DNA of 64,000 nt from Stigmatella aurantiaca (lineage in GTDB: Bacteria; Myxococcota; Myxococcia; Myxococcales; Myxococcaceae): contig NZ_FOAP01000011.1 of the NCBI RefSeq assembly GCF_900109545.1, positions 62,001 to 126,000 on the forward strand, read 5' to 3'. The position numbers and the translations under genes are program-made. Position 1 is the first letter of the stretch; each line of letters begins with the position of its first letter. Below, one piece after another: positions 31,401 to 51,032 of the stretch. The notes under the pieces were generated by a model. That model was not told the DNA's origin, ran no database searches, and saw nothing but the letters and a program-made list of their open reading frames with translations.

Positions 31401-32045
31401 CGCCTCTGGGACGATGTTCGCGTCCTCCAGCGCCTCCCACGCCAGCTCCAGCGCGAGCCGCTGCTGCGGGTCCATCTGTGCGGCTTCGCGGGCGTTGATG
31501 CCGAAGAAGTGCGGATCAAATCGATCCACCCCCTCCAGGAACCCGCCCCACCGGGTGCTCATCTTCCCGGGAACGGCGAGATCCGGGCTGAAGTACTCGG
31601 GGAGGCTCCAGCGGTCCGGGGGTACCTCGCTGATGGCATCCTTGCCCTTGCGCAACAGCTCCCAGTACGCCTCGGGCGAACTCGCACCGCCAGGGAACCG
31701 GCAGCCGATGCCGATGATGGCGATGGGCTCGTCTTCTCCGGAGGCCCGGGCCCCTTCGGCCGCGGGCTCCTTTACGGACGGGCCCGCGCCCGGGCTCGTG
31801 GTCAAGTAGGCAGCAAGCCTCTCGAGCGTCGGGTATTCCCACGCCAGCGTCGGCGGCAGCGCGCGCTTCAGGTGCGCGGACAGACGGGCCACGAGCTCGG
31901 TAGCGCGCGCGGAGTCCAGTCCGAGCGTCTTGAACCGCGCCGCCGGGTCCAGCGCGTCCGGCGCCACGCCAAGCAGCCCCGCCAGCTGCGAGCGCAGCCA
32001 CCCCTCGAGCTGCGGCTTCTGCATGTCTCCCACCGGCGGCCTCAT
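13467..32045 (-). CDS. Giant type I PKS (6192 aa): starter ACP-KS-AT-AT-DH-KR-ACP plus two extension modules (ORF7)
   Basis: Module 1: N-terminal ACP (S45), KS about 107-530 (HGPGT variant), AT about 615-905 with FASH near 812, a second AT about 1045-1345 with YASH (methylmalonyl type) near 1250, active DH about 1395-1700, KR about 1900-2085 and ACP near 2212. Module 2: KS about 2285-2710, AT with YGSH near 2997, active DH, KR (VIDD) near 3655 and ACP near 3958. Module 3: KS about 4030-4450, AT with YASH near 4743, active DH, ER about 5440-5720, KR (VLDD) near 5783, ACP near 6089 and a C-terminal basic helix for docking to ORF8. An N-terminal ACP with tandem ATs is a starter-module layout known in myxobacterial PKSs: one AT primes the ACP, the other selects the extender. 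The KR motifs suggest B-type. The likely output is a methyl-branched diene plus one reduced unit. The start overlaps the ORF6 stop (ATGA); M8 is an alternative start. Confidence 0.95.
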   Translation of the reverse strand: MRPPVGDMQKPQLEGWLRSQLAGLLGVAPDALDPAARFKTLGLDSARATELVARLSAHLKRALPPTLAWEYPTLERLAAYLTTSPGAGPSVKEPAAEGARASGEDEPIAIIGIGCRFPGGASSPEAYWELLRKGKDAISEVPPDRWSLPEYFSPDLAVPGKMSTRWGGFLEGVDRFDPHFFGINAREAAQMDPQQRLALELAWEALEDANIVPEALRESPTGVYLGAMWSDYARLASERQVDPYTATGQDTSILAGRLSYVLGLRGPSLVVNTACSSSLVALHLACQGLRSGEASVALAGGISLILSPLSTVAMSKFGAMAPDGRCKAFDARANGYVRSEGGGVVVLKPLSRALRDGDRIYCVVRGTAINNDGFSNGLTAPSPQAQEAVLREAYARAGVPPEKVHFVETHGPGTALGDPIEAGALGAVLGAGRVPEHPLRIGSVKTNLGHLEAAAGMAGLAKVALQLQRRALVKNLHFETPSPHIDFERLKLKVQTEREPWPVTGEVPVAGVSSFGFGGTNAHAVLEAGPSSPATLLALGAPDAQTLRRRVLELLDVVSALHETEELRGVVKAAGLSLSEGPVRAAFVARGPGEMAELLSARLRDSRTSPVSGAPHVCFLFPGHGAQWVGMGRDLLASSAHFRARMEACDRLFQPLAGWSLLDELVAPPSRSRLAEVDVVQAVLFALEVSLASLWRSFGVHADSVVGHSVGEVAAAHVAGILSLEDAVRVIHERGVLTRELAGKGGMVWLALGAQDALALVRELGVDLVLGAENGPRSSVLSGGEEALATLLAVLASRGIRGGRVNIAFASHSPQMDVLLARFEERLAGIRPQQSRVEMVSTVTGAVLAGPECDAAYWARNLRQQVCFSAAIGTVLARPGALCVEVSPHATLERLVHENSPRGASTPVFASFRRGEDALGGLLFTLGALYERGVSPDWEGVYPGVHAQPLPEALRARRPDVDAPAGPAVVLPISAKSPGALRVLTQHLRELLRSPEGSSPVDLAFTAGVKRTHHELRVAVTGRTRGELADALEAWLAAGEDSPKPPLGRRPRVAFVFPGQGSQWAGMAVRLMQEEAVFRDVLHQCDAAILKVAGWSLLEELRAPEQASRLTGDVEVIQPALFSVQVALAAQWRAWGVEPAAVVGHSMGEVGAAHVAGVLSLEDAVRIICVRSRLAKRTSGHGAMALVELSADALGPHLAPLVDKVSVAAVNGPSTTLISGEANAVDALLGTLEAQGVFCRRVKVDYASHSPQMDALREDMLGELNSVRAQAGTVPIRSTVTGAWTDGHEMSGTYWFDNIRMPVQFYPAVRALVEEGFDALVELSPHPVLVPALEQSVHHLGSPARVLASLRRGQDERGELLAGVAALYARGVSVAFERLSPPDSRAIPLPTYPWDKARYWLEPATEGAGPAHALHGRRVQSPGRDAHFVCPVGVEHQPYLADHRVFGDVVVPGAFYVAALVSAATEFLAGAEVTLEQVEIPRALPLAGGRSERLHLLLTPDEAGTVHEASASTAGVDPEEPWRRHARGRLTQGRALGHGESLAAVQARCRRAADPERFYADLAERGIELHPRFQGVGQLWLAEAQALARLSPDVELGIRVAPLHPVELDACIQTLIAAAPGLEAGKAFVPFALERLTVSTGAGRPAFCHAVVRTSSGEACLGDLCVFDEAGRVVAEVEGLQLKQAVRERFGAAQEASETEMALEAAWLRQDRAQAAAREPGRWVLCADDAGPADALAQALRSHGAEVLRLPLSGGDGSAALEGTLRGVVVMAGHSSDAQAFGSAVAWIRAMARAARRDPPRLYLVTRATQQAPGDEVVLPELAVLWGLGRTVAYEHPELRCARVDLPASPLEREADALAAELLSGDGEEELALRATGRYVGRLVRTSRRVLPPPALVGDGTYLVTGGLGGLGLLAARWLVENGARQLALVGRNRVPTAQQLEALRVLEQEGAIVHLLSCDVSDASQVERLLADIAQQLPPLKGVIHAAGMLEDALLVDQDAEMYRRVAAAKVLGAYHLHRFTHGLALDFFVLYSSVTSVLGSPGQANYAAANASLDALARHRRTLGLPALSINWGPFAGVGLAAAQENRGARLASRGLRSYSAGEGMSLLGRALGVRGAQAIVADLDERQWMEFYPQAAGSPWLQGLLAQRRARPSAKPARAVLQQRLAAAEPSKRPALLEEWLRELLAQVLRIESRSIESDAPFKTLGLDSLVGLELRNRLEAALGQRLPATLVWTYPNLGALAGYLSTRIEVERTASVDAAAGSTAALPASGTPAGQLGADGIAIIGMGCRFPGGGVDPEAYWRALSQGVDAVKPLPPSRWPRGRIPLAPGGQYAALLDDVEGFDAAFFGISSREAAAMDPQQRLLLEVAWEALEDAHQLPERLVGSKTGVFVGLMNDDYNLEGLALAPQERDVYSTTGNGHSFAAGRLSYALGLQGPSLSVDTACSSSAVAVHLACQSLKSGESALAIAGGVNLILSPHSMDMVARTQALSPDGRCRTFDARANGFVRGEGCGVLVLKRLEDALADGDPIWAVIRGSAVNQDGRSTGLTVPNVLSQRALLQEALRSARVAPSEVGYVEAHGTGTSLGDPIEFEALKDVLGQPRAGGQPCVLGSVKTNIGHLESAAGVAGIIKAVLALKHGVLPRHLHFQALNPRMSLDGTPFVIPTEEFRWPAGERRRIAGVSSFGLSGTNAHLILEEAPRSAAEPPQTVSPAAYLLALSGRSPAALTELAARYARHLEAAPAEDVCFTAATRRTHHAHRLAVAGRTPEELKQRLEALAAGESPAFCARSPGERLQGLRVWVFPGQGSQWAGMGRQLLEREPAFRSALEATARAIQPLTGWDAVELLRAPDLAAQLERVEVVQPLLFAMQVALAAQWRAWGVEPDVVLGHSMGEVAAAHVAGAISLEDAARIICVRSAAVATVQGQGGMALVELGREEAEARLRGYEDRLAVAADNGPRTSVLSGDLKALEEVLVGLERDGVFCRKVKVTYGSHSPQMDALKAPLLAELAGVTPRRAQVTMISSVTGQRVAGEELTAAYWVNNLREPVCFWGAVQALAREGCASFLEVSPHPVLLPAIREGLSSLGVEAADLPTLRRDDDESVSMLATLGAAYALGQPVRLEALFREGAKPAPLPGYPWDRKRFWWSAPRAADRVEDAAVESGSALHGSRVSSPGREVLFVSSVGTARQQYLGEHRVHGQLIVPGAYHLAAVMSAAAEAFGTTALTLEQTELPHPLLLAEGDTARLHVLLTPAAQGSTHTFSTASTASDTFHTHARGGVSAGAQLGASEPLEAVRARCTEEAQTEPWYEELRSRGIALGPSLQSVRQLWRAPGEALGRIELAVPSDRGSLLHPLELDGCLQTLVAAAPSLPAGQAFIPFALERLRFFGRGGGPRFCHAALRSVSEEACVGSLRVFDEAGELVLEVEGLQLKRADPAALRNDVRAWQQWAWEVGWEQAALPVARTRGGRYWLHGDGAELTDDIQRAIEAAGAHVERLDAAASAERLRREAEGLSGAIVVLSGAEGSYAAAYATALAWMQALCGAELRDVPRLWVVTQGTQQVRPTDAVRPDGAVAWGLARTVAYEHSELHCTRMDVEGRPGDGAHVAREVLAAGPDEEVALREGVRFVGRLRRVRRSGTPRTWHIDPAGVYLVTGGLGGLGLEAARWLVARGARNLVLLGREGARTPEQKQAVSALGAQVEVACVDVADEVELARLLERLGERLRGVVHAAGVIDDALLEAQDAARFERVARPKVQGVRLLDQLTRRHALDFFVAYSSVASVLGSPGQGNYAAANAYVDAVCLGRRAQGLPAVSINWGPFSGVGLAAAEEQRGRRLAARGLRSFGPEEGTALLDGVLGSVHGQLVLMDIDGRQWREFYPQVAASRRLGDLFQGTAQAAWATSPQGAAVLLPSLRRAQAGQRPALVEQFVREQLGQVLRHDDVRAIERSAPLRSLGLDSLMALELRNRLEVGLGFKLPATVAFSVPHLAGLVEHLLGRVAESLAEEPKAVPGTPVAKPAPATPTAPESIAIVGLGCRFPGGAKDPESYWQLLESGVDAVKEIPASRWPGGRPPVHAGARWAALLDAVDGFDAGFFGVSPREAAGLDPQHRLLLEVAWEALEHGHQVPDRLVGSKTGVFVGIMSQDYNLRTLALPANQLDIYSSTGNGHAFAAGRISYLLGLQGPCLSVDTACSSSLVALHLACQSLRSGESDLALAGGVNLILSPLSMEVVARTQALSPDGRCRAFDARANGFVRGEGCGVVVLKRLSDAVRDGDRIWAVVKGSAVNQDGQSSGLTAPNGRAQESLLRTALEAAGVKPEQVGYVEAHGTGTSLGDPIEFEALANVFGGARSDGSVCFIGSVKTNVGHLEAAAGMAGLIKAVLALQHEAIPKQLHFEALNPRMTLEGTPFAIASAPRAWRQGTQPRVAGVSSFGLSGTNAHVLIEEPPSQTHAANAGVHDGALLLPLSAKSEAALREQALAFARHVSGADRTRLQDICATAGRRRSHHTHRVAAVGTNAEELSERLEALARGELRPGCTRGDGALAGRRRVFVFPGQGSQWIGMGRRLMAEAPFRDALSRCAEALRPHVGWDLLEVLASEGLPVLLERVEVVQPLLFAMQVSLAAQWRAWGLTPDVVVGHSMGEVAAAHVAGALSLEDAASVICLRSAAVATVEGQGGMALVELSREQLGQRLKGQESLLAVAAQNGPRSSVVSGDVVALEALLERLEAEGIFCRRVKVTYASHSPQMEPLTPALLASLRGLQPMQAQVPMLSTVTGEYVRGDELNAEYWTRNLRQPVAFWDAVQRLVQEGHGAFVEVSPHPVLAPALEEGLGSLGQHALAFSTAKRDEDERTAMLATLGGLYAAGQPIAFEHLGPEGASLADLPAYPWQRERFWLEAEDASARAGVEAGGHPLLGRHLEAVGRRHYFAAELSLARLPFLADHRVDGSVVFPGAGYAEMALAAAEQILGAPGELADVRFEQVLTLSDAPVSTQVVVGPVGEGRFEFEVFARALQTEAWTRHARGVLKARGTPASPAVSTLDALRSRCREPIAAGAHYETLARLGLEYGPAFQGVLELWRGEREALARVRLPEAAAAAEGLYHMHPALLDALLQVAGGLAKPAEGMRALPAGISRLERSAALEGEVLCHAVCRASDTHGMRVDVFAYRLTGERLLEVEGLLIRYLPGQKRDALGDTLYAVEWDAQPASTARVEVQAQTWLILADQGGMAEALAQRLEARGQKCLLAFRSARTSVPEHGRSEFEASGAEGLERLVKEALASAPPLAGVVHAWSLDAAGTEDLGAASLEEAQQLGTQSALRLVQALARAGRRDPPKLWLLTAGVHPLDTSPGLAVAQAPLWGLARTIGHELPELRTSCLDLSARPSGPELDALERELLDGDGREDQLVLRGHARYVARLKRAVSAAPPRPVARSAEMPFRVETVRPGVLDEVAFRASGRKPPGEGQVEIEVGAAGLNFLDVLFALGMMEDTGQTSGGPPLGFECAGRISAVGKGVSGLEVGQAVVGIAPRAFDSFVTTSSQLVAPLPSGMLVEDAAAIPVAFLTAWYALEHVARLRAGERVLIHAAAGGVGLAAVQVAQLAGAEIFATAGTEDKRALLRSMGIQHVMDSRSLAFADEVRARTGSEGVDVVLNSLSGEFIPASLGVLREYGRFVEIGKRDYVQDQPLGLKPFLRQLSFTLVDLRSMSRARPALVQRLLAEILERFASGAFRLPPVKVLPVSRVAEAMRAMAQGEHVGKLVLSFSRESAPSTLLPAAASGAAIRPDGTYLLTGGAGGVGLQLARSLVSRGARSLVLLGRSEPPAEALRVAEELRASGARVEFARADVADAGALAAVLTDLRRRLPPLQGVIHAAAVLDDATLLRLTPEQMRRVAAPKILGAWNLHVLTRGDDLGCFVLCSSVASVLGSPGQGNYCAANAFLDALAHHRRSLGLPGLSINYGPWAEVGLAAAQSNRGERLAMSGIESFTPQQGAEVFTRLLTEAAVQVSAMRLNVRQWRESHLSSARSPLLSALLEEAQGASAQGGTWREQLLAHPPGDRSRVLENYLQEQLGRVLRCAPSRIEPSAPFKNLGVDSLMAIEFRNRLEGGLGVGLSTAIVWQYPNVSALAVRLAALLEVKLESEPPPAAGLPAEAALPTGTNSVTAEAPAAQVSEEGAARILSALRKLKKKTPTEGGSQ

Positions 32046-33199
32046 TCCGGGTTCACCGCAAACACCGGGAAGAACCCGACGTTGCCCTCGAGAAATTTCT
32101 GGGACAACGCAGGCACCTCATCGAAAGCGTGAATCCGCGCGTCGACGGTGGGCATCCAGCCTTCTCGCTCGCCGTACTCGATGGCCGCGAGGACCTCCTC
32201 GCGCGTGCACATGTGCGTGTGGATGTACTGGTGGCGCTCGATGCACTCGGTGGCGCGCATGAAGGAGGTGGCCATGCCCTCCTTCCAGCCTGCGGTGGTG
32301 ATGACGCCTTCGCGCGAGAGCACCCGGCGCGTGGCACGGAAGAACGGCGTGCCGATGTAGTCGACGAATATCTGCACCATCCGCTTGCTGGTGCGCTCCT
32401 CCACCTCGCGGACGAATGCAGCCTCCGCCTGTTGGTACGCACGGCGGTAGGCGCCGTCGGTCCCTGCGCGCAGCTCGTCGTAATAGAGGTCGCCGAACCG
32501 GCGCCGGTCGAGCGCAGTGACGCCGCTCTGACGGATGAGCTCGAGCCGCTCGTCCGACGCCGAGAGCATCACCGTGTTGCAGCCGTGCCTGCGCGCGAGG
32601 TCCAGCTCGGCGAGCGTGGTCCCGCCGCCCCAGCCCCAGACGTGTGGCGAGGGGTTGCGCTCGTGGGGCACCATCAGCCGGTACGTCCCGAACGCCAGCC
32701 GCCAGTTGGACCAGGCCGTGGTGTAGCGCGCGGAGAACCCGGCCCACTGGGCGTAAGAGTGCCGTGTCTTCTCGGGCAGCGGCACAAGGTCACTCGCCGG
32801 AAGCACCATGCGTGTGGACAGAAAGCCCGTCGTCCCCGCCATGTCGTACGCGAACGCCTTCGTCGGGTAGCCCCAGGGATCCAGCGCCGAGTCGGGGAGG
32901 ATGAGCGCGCACTGCCCTTCCTTCCAGCCCTGCACCTCGCCGCCGATGCTCAGCACGCGCACGACGCCCGCGTTGCCGATGACGACGCGCTCCTCACCGC
33001 GGAACCGGGCGACGTCGATGGGCTTGCGCTGGACGCAGTGGCCCATGTTGCCCTCCCAGGAGCCGTAGAGCGGCTCGACGAGCACGTCTCGTGGGCCGGG
33101 ATCCGGCAGCGTGAGGTCACCGTAGACGAACTCGGCCGGACGGCCCGTGCTCGCCGCGTCTGCTGCGTAGAGGAACCACGCCTTTGCGCTCTGGCTCAC
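32042..33199 (-). CDS. MDR-superfamily reductase resembling crotonyl-CoA carboxylase/reductase (ORF6)
   Basis: This 385-aa protein has a GroES-like N-terminal half and a nucleotide-binding motif WGWGGG at 188-193. It aligns by eye with crotonyl/enoyl-CoA carboxylase-reductases (CCR): WGYPT at 109-113 sits where CCRs have WGFET, and a C-terminal histidine (HTHM) sits near the CCR catalytic-pocket histidine. The glutamate that helps bind CO2 in CCRs is proline here, so it may reduce without carboxylating. Possible roles are making an unusual extender unit for the VAGH-type AT of ORF4, or acting as a trans enoyl reductase. It starts at GTG 33199 with GAGGGAG upstream, 19 bases after the ORF5 stop, and overlaps ORF7 by ATGA, so it belongs to the operon. 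The family call is good; the CCR-like role is inference. Confidence 0.75.
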   Translation of the reverse strand: MSQSAKAWFLYAADAASTGRPAEFVYGDLTLPDPGPRDVLVEPLYGSWEGNMGHCVQRKPIDVARFRGEERVVIGNAGVVRVLSIGGEVQGWKEGQCALILPDSALDPWGYPTKAFAYDMAGTTGFLSTRMVLPASDLVPLPEKTRHSYAQWAGFSARYTTAWSNWRLAFGTYRLMVPHERNPSPHVWGWGGGTTLAELDLARRHGCNTVMLSASDERLELIRQSGVTALDRRRFGDLYYDELRAGTDGAYRRAYQQAEAAFVREVEERTSKRMVQIFVDYIGTPFFRATRRVLSREGVITTAGWKEGMATSFMRATECIERHQYIHTHMCTREEVLAAIEYGEREGWMPTVDARIHAFDEVPALSQKFLEGNVGFFPVFAVNPE

Positions 33200-33218
33200 G
33201 TCTCTCCCTCACTCGTCC

Positions 33219-36200
33219 TCACGAAGCCACCTTCGCCACGCCCCGCTCAAGCTGCGCCAGGTGCCGCGAGAGCTCTTCGCGGACCACTTCGAGCACCGCC
33301 TCCTGCGCAGTCCGCACGAACAGGTGCTCGCCCGGAATCATCCTCAAGGTGAAGTCGGCCACGGTGTGATGCGACCAGCTCGCGGCGTTGTCGCGGGTCA
33401 TCATCGGATCCTGCGTGCCGCACAGGGCCGTGATGGGACAGGCGAGCGGCGGCGCCTCGTCGTACTGATAGCTGCGCACGAGCCGCAGGTCCGCATAGAG
33501 CGGCGGCAGCACCACCTTGAGCATGTCCGGGGAGGCGAACAACGCATCCGGGATGACTTTGAAGCGCCGCAGGAGCGCCGGGTCCGCGCCGTGCACCCCC
33601 GTGCGAATCAGCTCCGCGAGCGGCGCGGACGGCCCGCGGTGCGGCGCGTACGAGGCCGCAGCGAACAGCCGCACCGGTGGCACGCCGCGGCGCGCACGGA
33701 CCCGCCGCGCGAGCTCGAACGCGAGGAGGCCACCCATGCTCGTGCCGAAGAACGCGAAGGGCAGGTCCAGCAGCGGAGCCATCTCGCGCTCCAGGGTGTC
33801 GAGCATCACGGAGAGCTGCTCCACGGGCAGCTCGCTGTACCGGTTCTCGCGGCCAGGGAGCTGGATGAGGCACACCTCCACCCCGCGCGGCAGCGCCTTG
33901 CCCCACCCACGGTAGGTGGACGCCCCGCCTCCGGCGAATGGGAAGCAGAACAGGCGCAGGCGCGCCTCATCCGCTGGCGGGCGATCCCACCGGACAATCC
34001 ACTCCCTGGCTGGCCCTGACGCGGAGACACTCACGGGTGCGGCCCCAGCTGGCTCCGGTGCCAACCGCGCGGCAAGCGCCCCGGCGAGGGCACGCGGGCT
34101 GGCGGCCGCCGTGAGCTGCTCCGCGGACAGCTCCACGTCGAGGTCCTTGCGGATCCACCCCCGCAGCTCGGTGAACTGGATGGAGTCGAAGCCGAACTCC
34201 CCCAGCGGTGCATCCGGCTCGAGTCCGGGCACAGGCGCGCCGTGGAGCGCCTCCAGCTGACGCAGGAGGTACATCTCCAACAGGCGCGAGCGTTCCGGCC
34301 TCGCGGCCGAGAGCAGCTGCGCGCGGTCCAGCCCGCTGGCGCGCACTCGCTTCACACGCGCCGCCAGTCTCTGGAGCACCTCGGGCTGGATGGGCGCGTA
34401 GCTCAGGCCCTCGTACGCCGTGATGACCCGGCCGTCCGCGTCGAGGAGCCGCACATCCGCGAAGAGCCGTGTCTCCCCGGGCGCGGATGGGCGTATGCGT
34501 GCGTGACCGAAGCGCTTCCCGCGCACGGACGGGAAGGCGCCGCGCGAGCGCTGCATGCCCACCCCCAGGTAGGCGCGCGAGGCGAACTCGGACTCCTTCG
34601 GGAACAAAACCTTCATCGACTGCGCGCACGCCTCTGCCGCGCAGGCTTCCGTCAGCACACGGCCGGCAAATCCCGCCGCTTCGGGCTCTGCGAGGCCCGT
34701 CTCCGTCGGCTCGATTTCGGCAAGCAGCTCGCCGTCGCCCCACCACACGCGCGTCAGCCCCTTGAAGCTCGGGCCGAACCACTGGTCCGCGTCCTCCCAG
34801 TAGGCCCGGTAGAACGCTTCGGCCGAGAGCTCGGTGGTGCAACGGGCGCGGATGCCGTCCAGCGCCAGCGCTTCGCCGGCCCGCACCCCGTCCTCGTCAC
34901 TCATGCACAGTGTGCCCGCGCAGTGGCGCCTCCACTCCAGCGCGCCCCCATGCGGCGTGAGCGCGCTGTGGAGCTCGAAGCGCGCCTGTCCCGCTTCCGC
35001 GTTCATCAGCAGGAGACGGATGCGCGCCGGAGCCTCCTCGTCGAGCGTGAACGGCTCGACGAAGACGAGATCCGAAATCTGCGCCTGCCCCTGTCCGCCC
35101 AGCACCTCGGCCCCAGCGAGGATGGCGAGGGCGACCTGCACCACGCCGCTGACGATGATGGTCCCGAACACACGGAAGTCGCGCAGCACGGCGAGGTCCG
35201 AGGCGCGCACCTCGGTTTCGAACACCGGGCCGTTGGGCATCTCGGTGCGGACACCCAGGAGCGGGTGTCCCTCCCGGACGCGCCGGACCGGCGCCGCCGC
35301 GGCCCGGCCCTGCATCCAGTAGCGCTGACGCTGGAACGGATACGTCGGCAGCTCGAGCTGCCGCGGCCCGTCCGGGAAGAGCCCTTCCCAGCGGATGCCT
35401 GCGCCGCTCGCGTAGAGCCGTGCCACGCTGCCGAGGAACGTCGCCGCGTCGTCGCGCCTGCTCTGGAGTGAGGGGAGCCAGCGGTACGGTCCTTCGGGCA
35501 GAGAGGTGCGCGCGAGCGAGGACAGCGTGGGGGACGGACCCAGCTCAATGAACGTGTCCACACCGAGCTGGGCCAGCGCCATCACGCCGTCCGAGAAGCG
35601 CACGGGCTCGCGCAACTGCCTGCGCCAGTAGGACGCGCCTGGGGCCGCTCCGCCGTCGAGCTTCCCCGTCAGTCCGGAGACGAGCTTCAGCTGGGGCGCC
35701 TGGAACCGAAGTTTCGAGACTGCCCGCTCGAAGTCCTCGAGGATGGGCTCCATCCGCGCCGAGTGGAACGCGTGCGACACGGGAATTCGCTTGGCCAGGA
35801 TGCCCTGCGACTTCAGCACGTCGGCCACGCCGGTCACCGCCCTCTCCTCCCCGGACAGGACGGTCTCCGCAGGCCCGTTGAGCGCGGCGATGCTGACGTC
35901 CGGCCCCTGCGTGGCGAGCACGGCACGCACCGCTTCTTCACCGCACGCCACAGCGAACATCGCGCCGCCCGGAGGCAGCGCCTGCATCCGCTTCGCGCGC
36001 TCGGCCACGAGCGTCACCGCGTCTTCGAGGGACAGCACTCCCGCGACGCACGCCGCCGCCAGCTCGCCGACGCTGTGCCCCAGCACCGCGACCGGCTCGA
36101 CGCCGAGCGAGTGCCAGAGCTCCGCGAGCGCGTACCCGAGGGAGAAGAGCGCGGGCTGCGTGAACGCGGTCTCGTTCAGGAGGCTCTCCGCACCGGCCTC

Positions 36201-38028
36201 CTCGGCGTGCATGACTGAAAGGAGCGGCTGGCTCAGCCACGGTCCAAACAGCTCCGCGCAGCGATCAAGGGCGCGGCGGAAGACCGGCTGGGTTTGGTAC
36301 AGGCCCCGCCCCATCCCCGCGTACTGCGAGCCCTGGCCGGTGAAGAGGAATGCCACCTTGGGCCGCGCCTCGCCGCGCACCACGCCCGAGACGACGCCCG
36401 CCCCCTCCGGGCCCTGCACGGCGCCCTGGAGCAGCGCACGCAGCTCGGACACACTCCGCCCCACCACCGCGAGCCGGTGCGGCAAGTGCGCGCGTCCGGT
36501 GTTCGCGGTGAAGCAGAGTTCCGTCAGGGAGAGGGTGGGGTTCTCCGCCAGATGCGCCTCGTACCTGGCAGCAAGCGCACGGAGCGCCTCCTCCTGCTTC
36601 GCCGAAAGCGTGAGCACCTGCGCGCGCTCCTCACCAGACACGGCAGGGCTGGCCGGCGCATCCGGTGCCTCCTCGAGCACTACGTGCGCATTGGTCCCGC
36701 TGCCGCCGAAGGAGCTCACGCCGGCAACGCGCCGTCCGCCATCGCGCTCCCAGGGCCTCAGGGCGTCGTTCACCTGCACGGGGAGCGCGTGCCAGGGGAT
36801 GTCCGGGTTCGGCCGCGCGAAGTGGAGGTGTGGCGGCAATTGCCTGTGGCGCAGCGCGAGCACCGTCTTGAGCAGCCCCGCGATGCCCGCCGCGGACTCG
36901 AGGTGTCCAAGGTTCGTCTTGACGGAGCCGACCCACAGCGGGCGCTCCAGGGCACGCCCTTCGGCGTAGACCTCCCCGAGCGCGCGCATCTCAATGGGGT
37001 CTCCAAGTGCTGTGCCGGTCCCGTGCGCCTCGACGCACTGGACTTCCGAAGGGCGCACACCCGCGTTGGCGAGCGCGGCGCGGATGAGCTCCGTCTGGGC
37101 CTTTGGGTTGGGGACCGTGAGCCCGCTGCGGTGGCCGTCCTGGTTGACGGCCGAGCCACGGATGACGGCGAGGATGGGGGCACGCCGCGCGAGCGCGTCC
37201 GACAGCCGCTCGAGCACGACGACGCCACCGCCCTCCCCGCGCCCATACCCATCCGCGGACGCGTCGAACGCCTTGCACCGCCCGTCTGGAGCGAGCGCCC
37301 GCGCCTTGCACAAGAGCAGCGTCCCGTTGGGTGACAGGATGAGGTTCACCCCACCCGCGAGCGCGAGGTCCGTCTCTCGCGAGCGCAGGCTCTGACAGGC
37401 CAGGTGGACTGCGACGAGCGACGACGAGCACGCGGTATCCAGGGCCACGCTCGGCCCACGCAGCCCCAGCATGTACGAGAGCCGGCCCGCGATGAAGCTC
37501 GTGGCGTTGCCGCCAATCATCAGCGGGTCCGCCTCGGTGGGCTCCACACCGCCCGGCGGGTACTCGTGGTTGCTGATGCCGACGTAGACGCCGGCCGCGC
37601 TGCCTGCGAGCCCGAGCGGTGCACGGCCCGCTCGTTCGAGCGCCTCCCAGCACAGCTCCCAGAACATCCGGTGCTGCGGGTCCACGGCGGCCGCCTCTCG
37701 CGCCGAGATGCCAAACAGCCCGGCGTCGAAGCGGTCCACACCCTCGAGAAAGCCTCCACGGCGCACGTAGAGCTTGCCAGGCACCTCGGGATCCTCGTCG
37801 TAGAGCTGCTCCGCGTCCCAGCGCTCCTTCGGCACCGGCGACGTGGCATCGACGCCGTCACGCAAGAGGCGCCAGAACGCTTCTGGCGAGTCAGCGCCGC
37901 CAGGGAAGCGGCAGGCCATCCCGACGATGGCAATCGGCTCACGCTTCTCGCGCTCGGACGCCTGCGCCTTCACCCGGAGCTGCTTGATCTCCGCGAGCGC
38001 CTTCGCCAGCACCTCTTGACGGTTCAGC

Positions 38029-38048
<20 letters not shown>
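33219..38048 (-). CDS. Type I PKS with terminal thioesterase: KS-AT-DH0-ACP-TE (ORF5)
   Basis: This is the likely final module (1609 aa), adding one malonyl unit without ketoreduction and releasing the chain. Residues 1-35 are a coiled-coil docking helix matching the acidic ORF4 C-terminus. The KS is about 36-460 (DTACSSS, HGTGT, NLGHLESAAG). The AT is about 545-840 (GHSVG, malonyl-type HAFH). A DH-like fold at about 890-1170 lost its catalytic histidine: RDFRVFGTIIVSG has F near 957 for H and no proline. There is no KR. The ACP is about 1260-1330 (GFDSIQF). The TE is about 1365-1590: CFPFAGGGAS, GTSMGG near 1436, aspartate in GTQDP and histidine in GEHLF. The TE resembles stand-alone type II thioesterases. 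I chose ATG 38048 because upstream residues are not PKS-like; it overlaps ORF4 by 20 bases. Confidence 0.94.

Positions 38049-51028
<12,980 letters not shown>

Positions 51029-51032
<4 letters not shown>

Noticed and set aside
28029-32132. Very long plus-strand open frames opposite the PKS genes (for example 28029-32132, 15819-17819, 3930-6542)
   Set aside because: They are antisense shadows of high-GC PKS coding sequence. Their translations are rich in Arg, Ala, His and Gly with no domain motif, while the minus strand has continuous, motif-perfect PKS domains.
32042-33199. ORF6 as a standard crotonyl-CoA carboxylase/reductase
   Set aside because: The CO2-pocket glutamate is not conserved and the protein is shorter than typical CCRs, so I call it CCR-like only.
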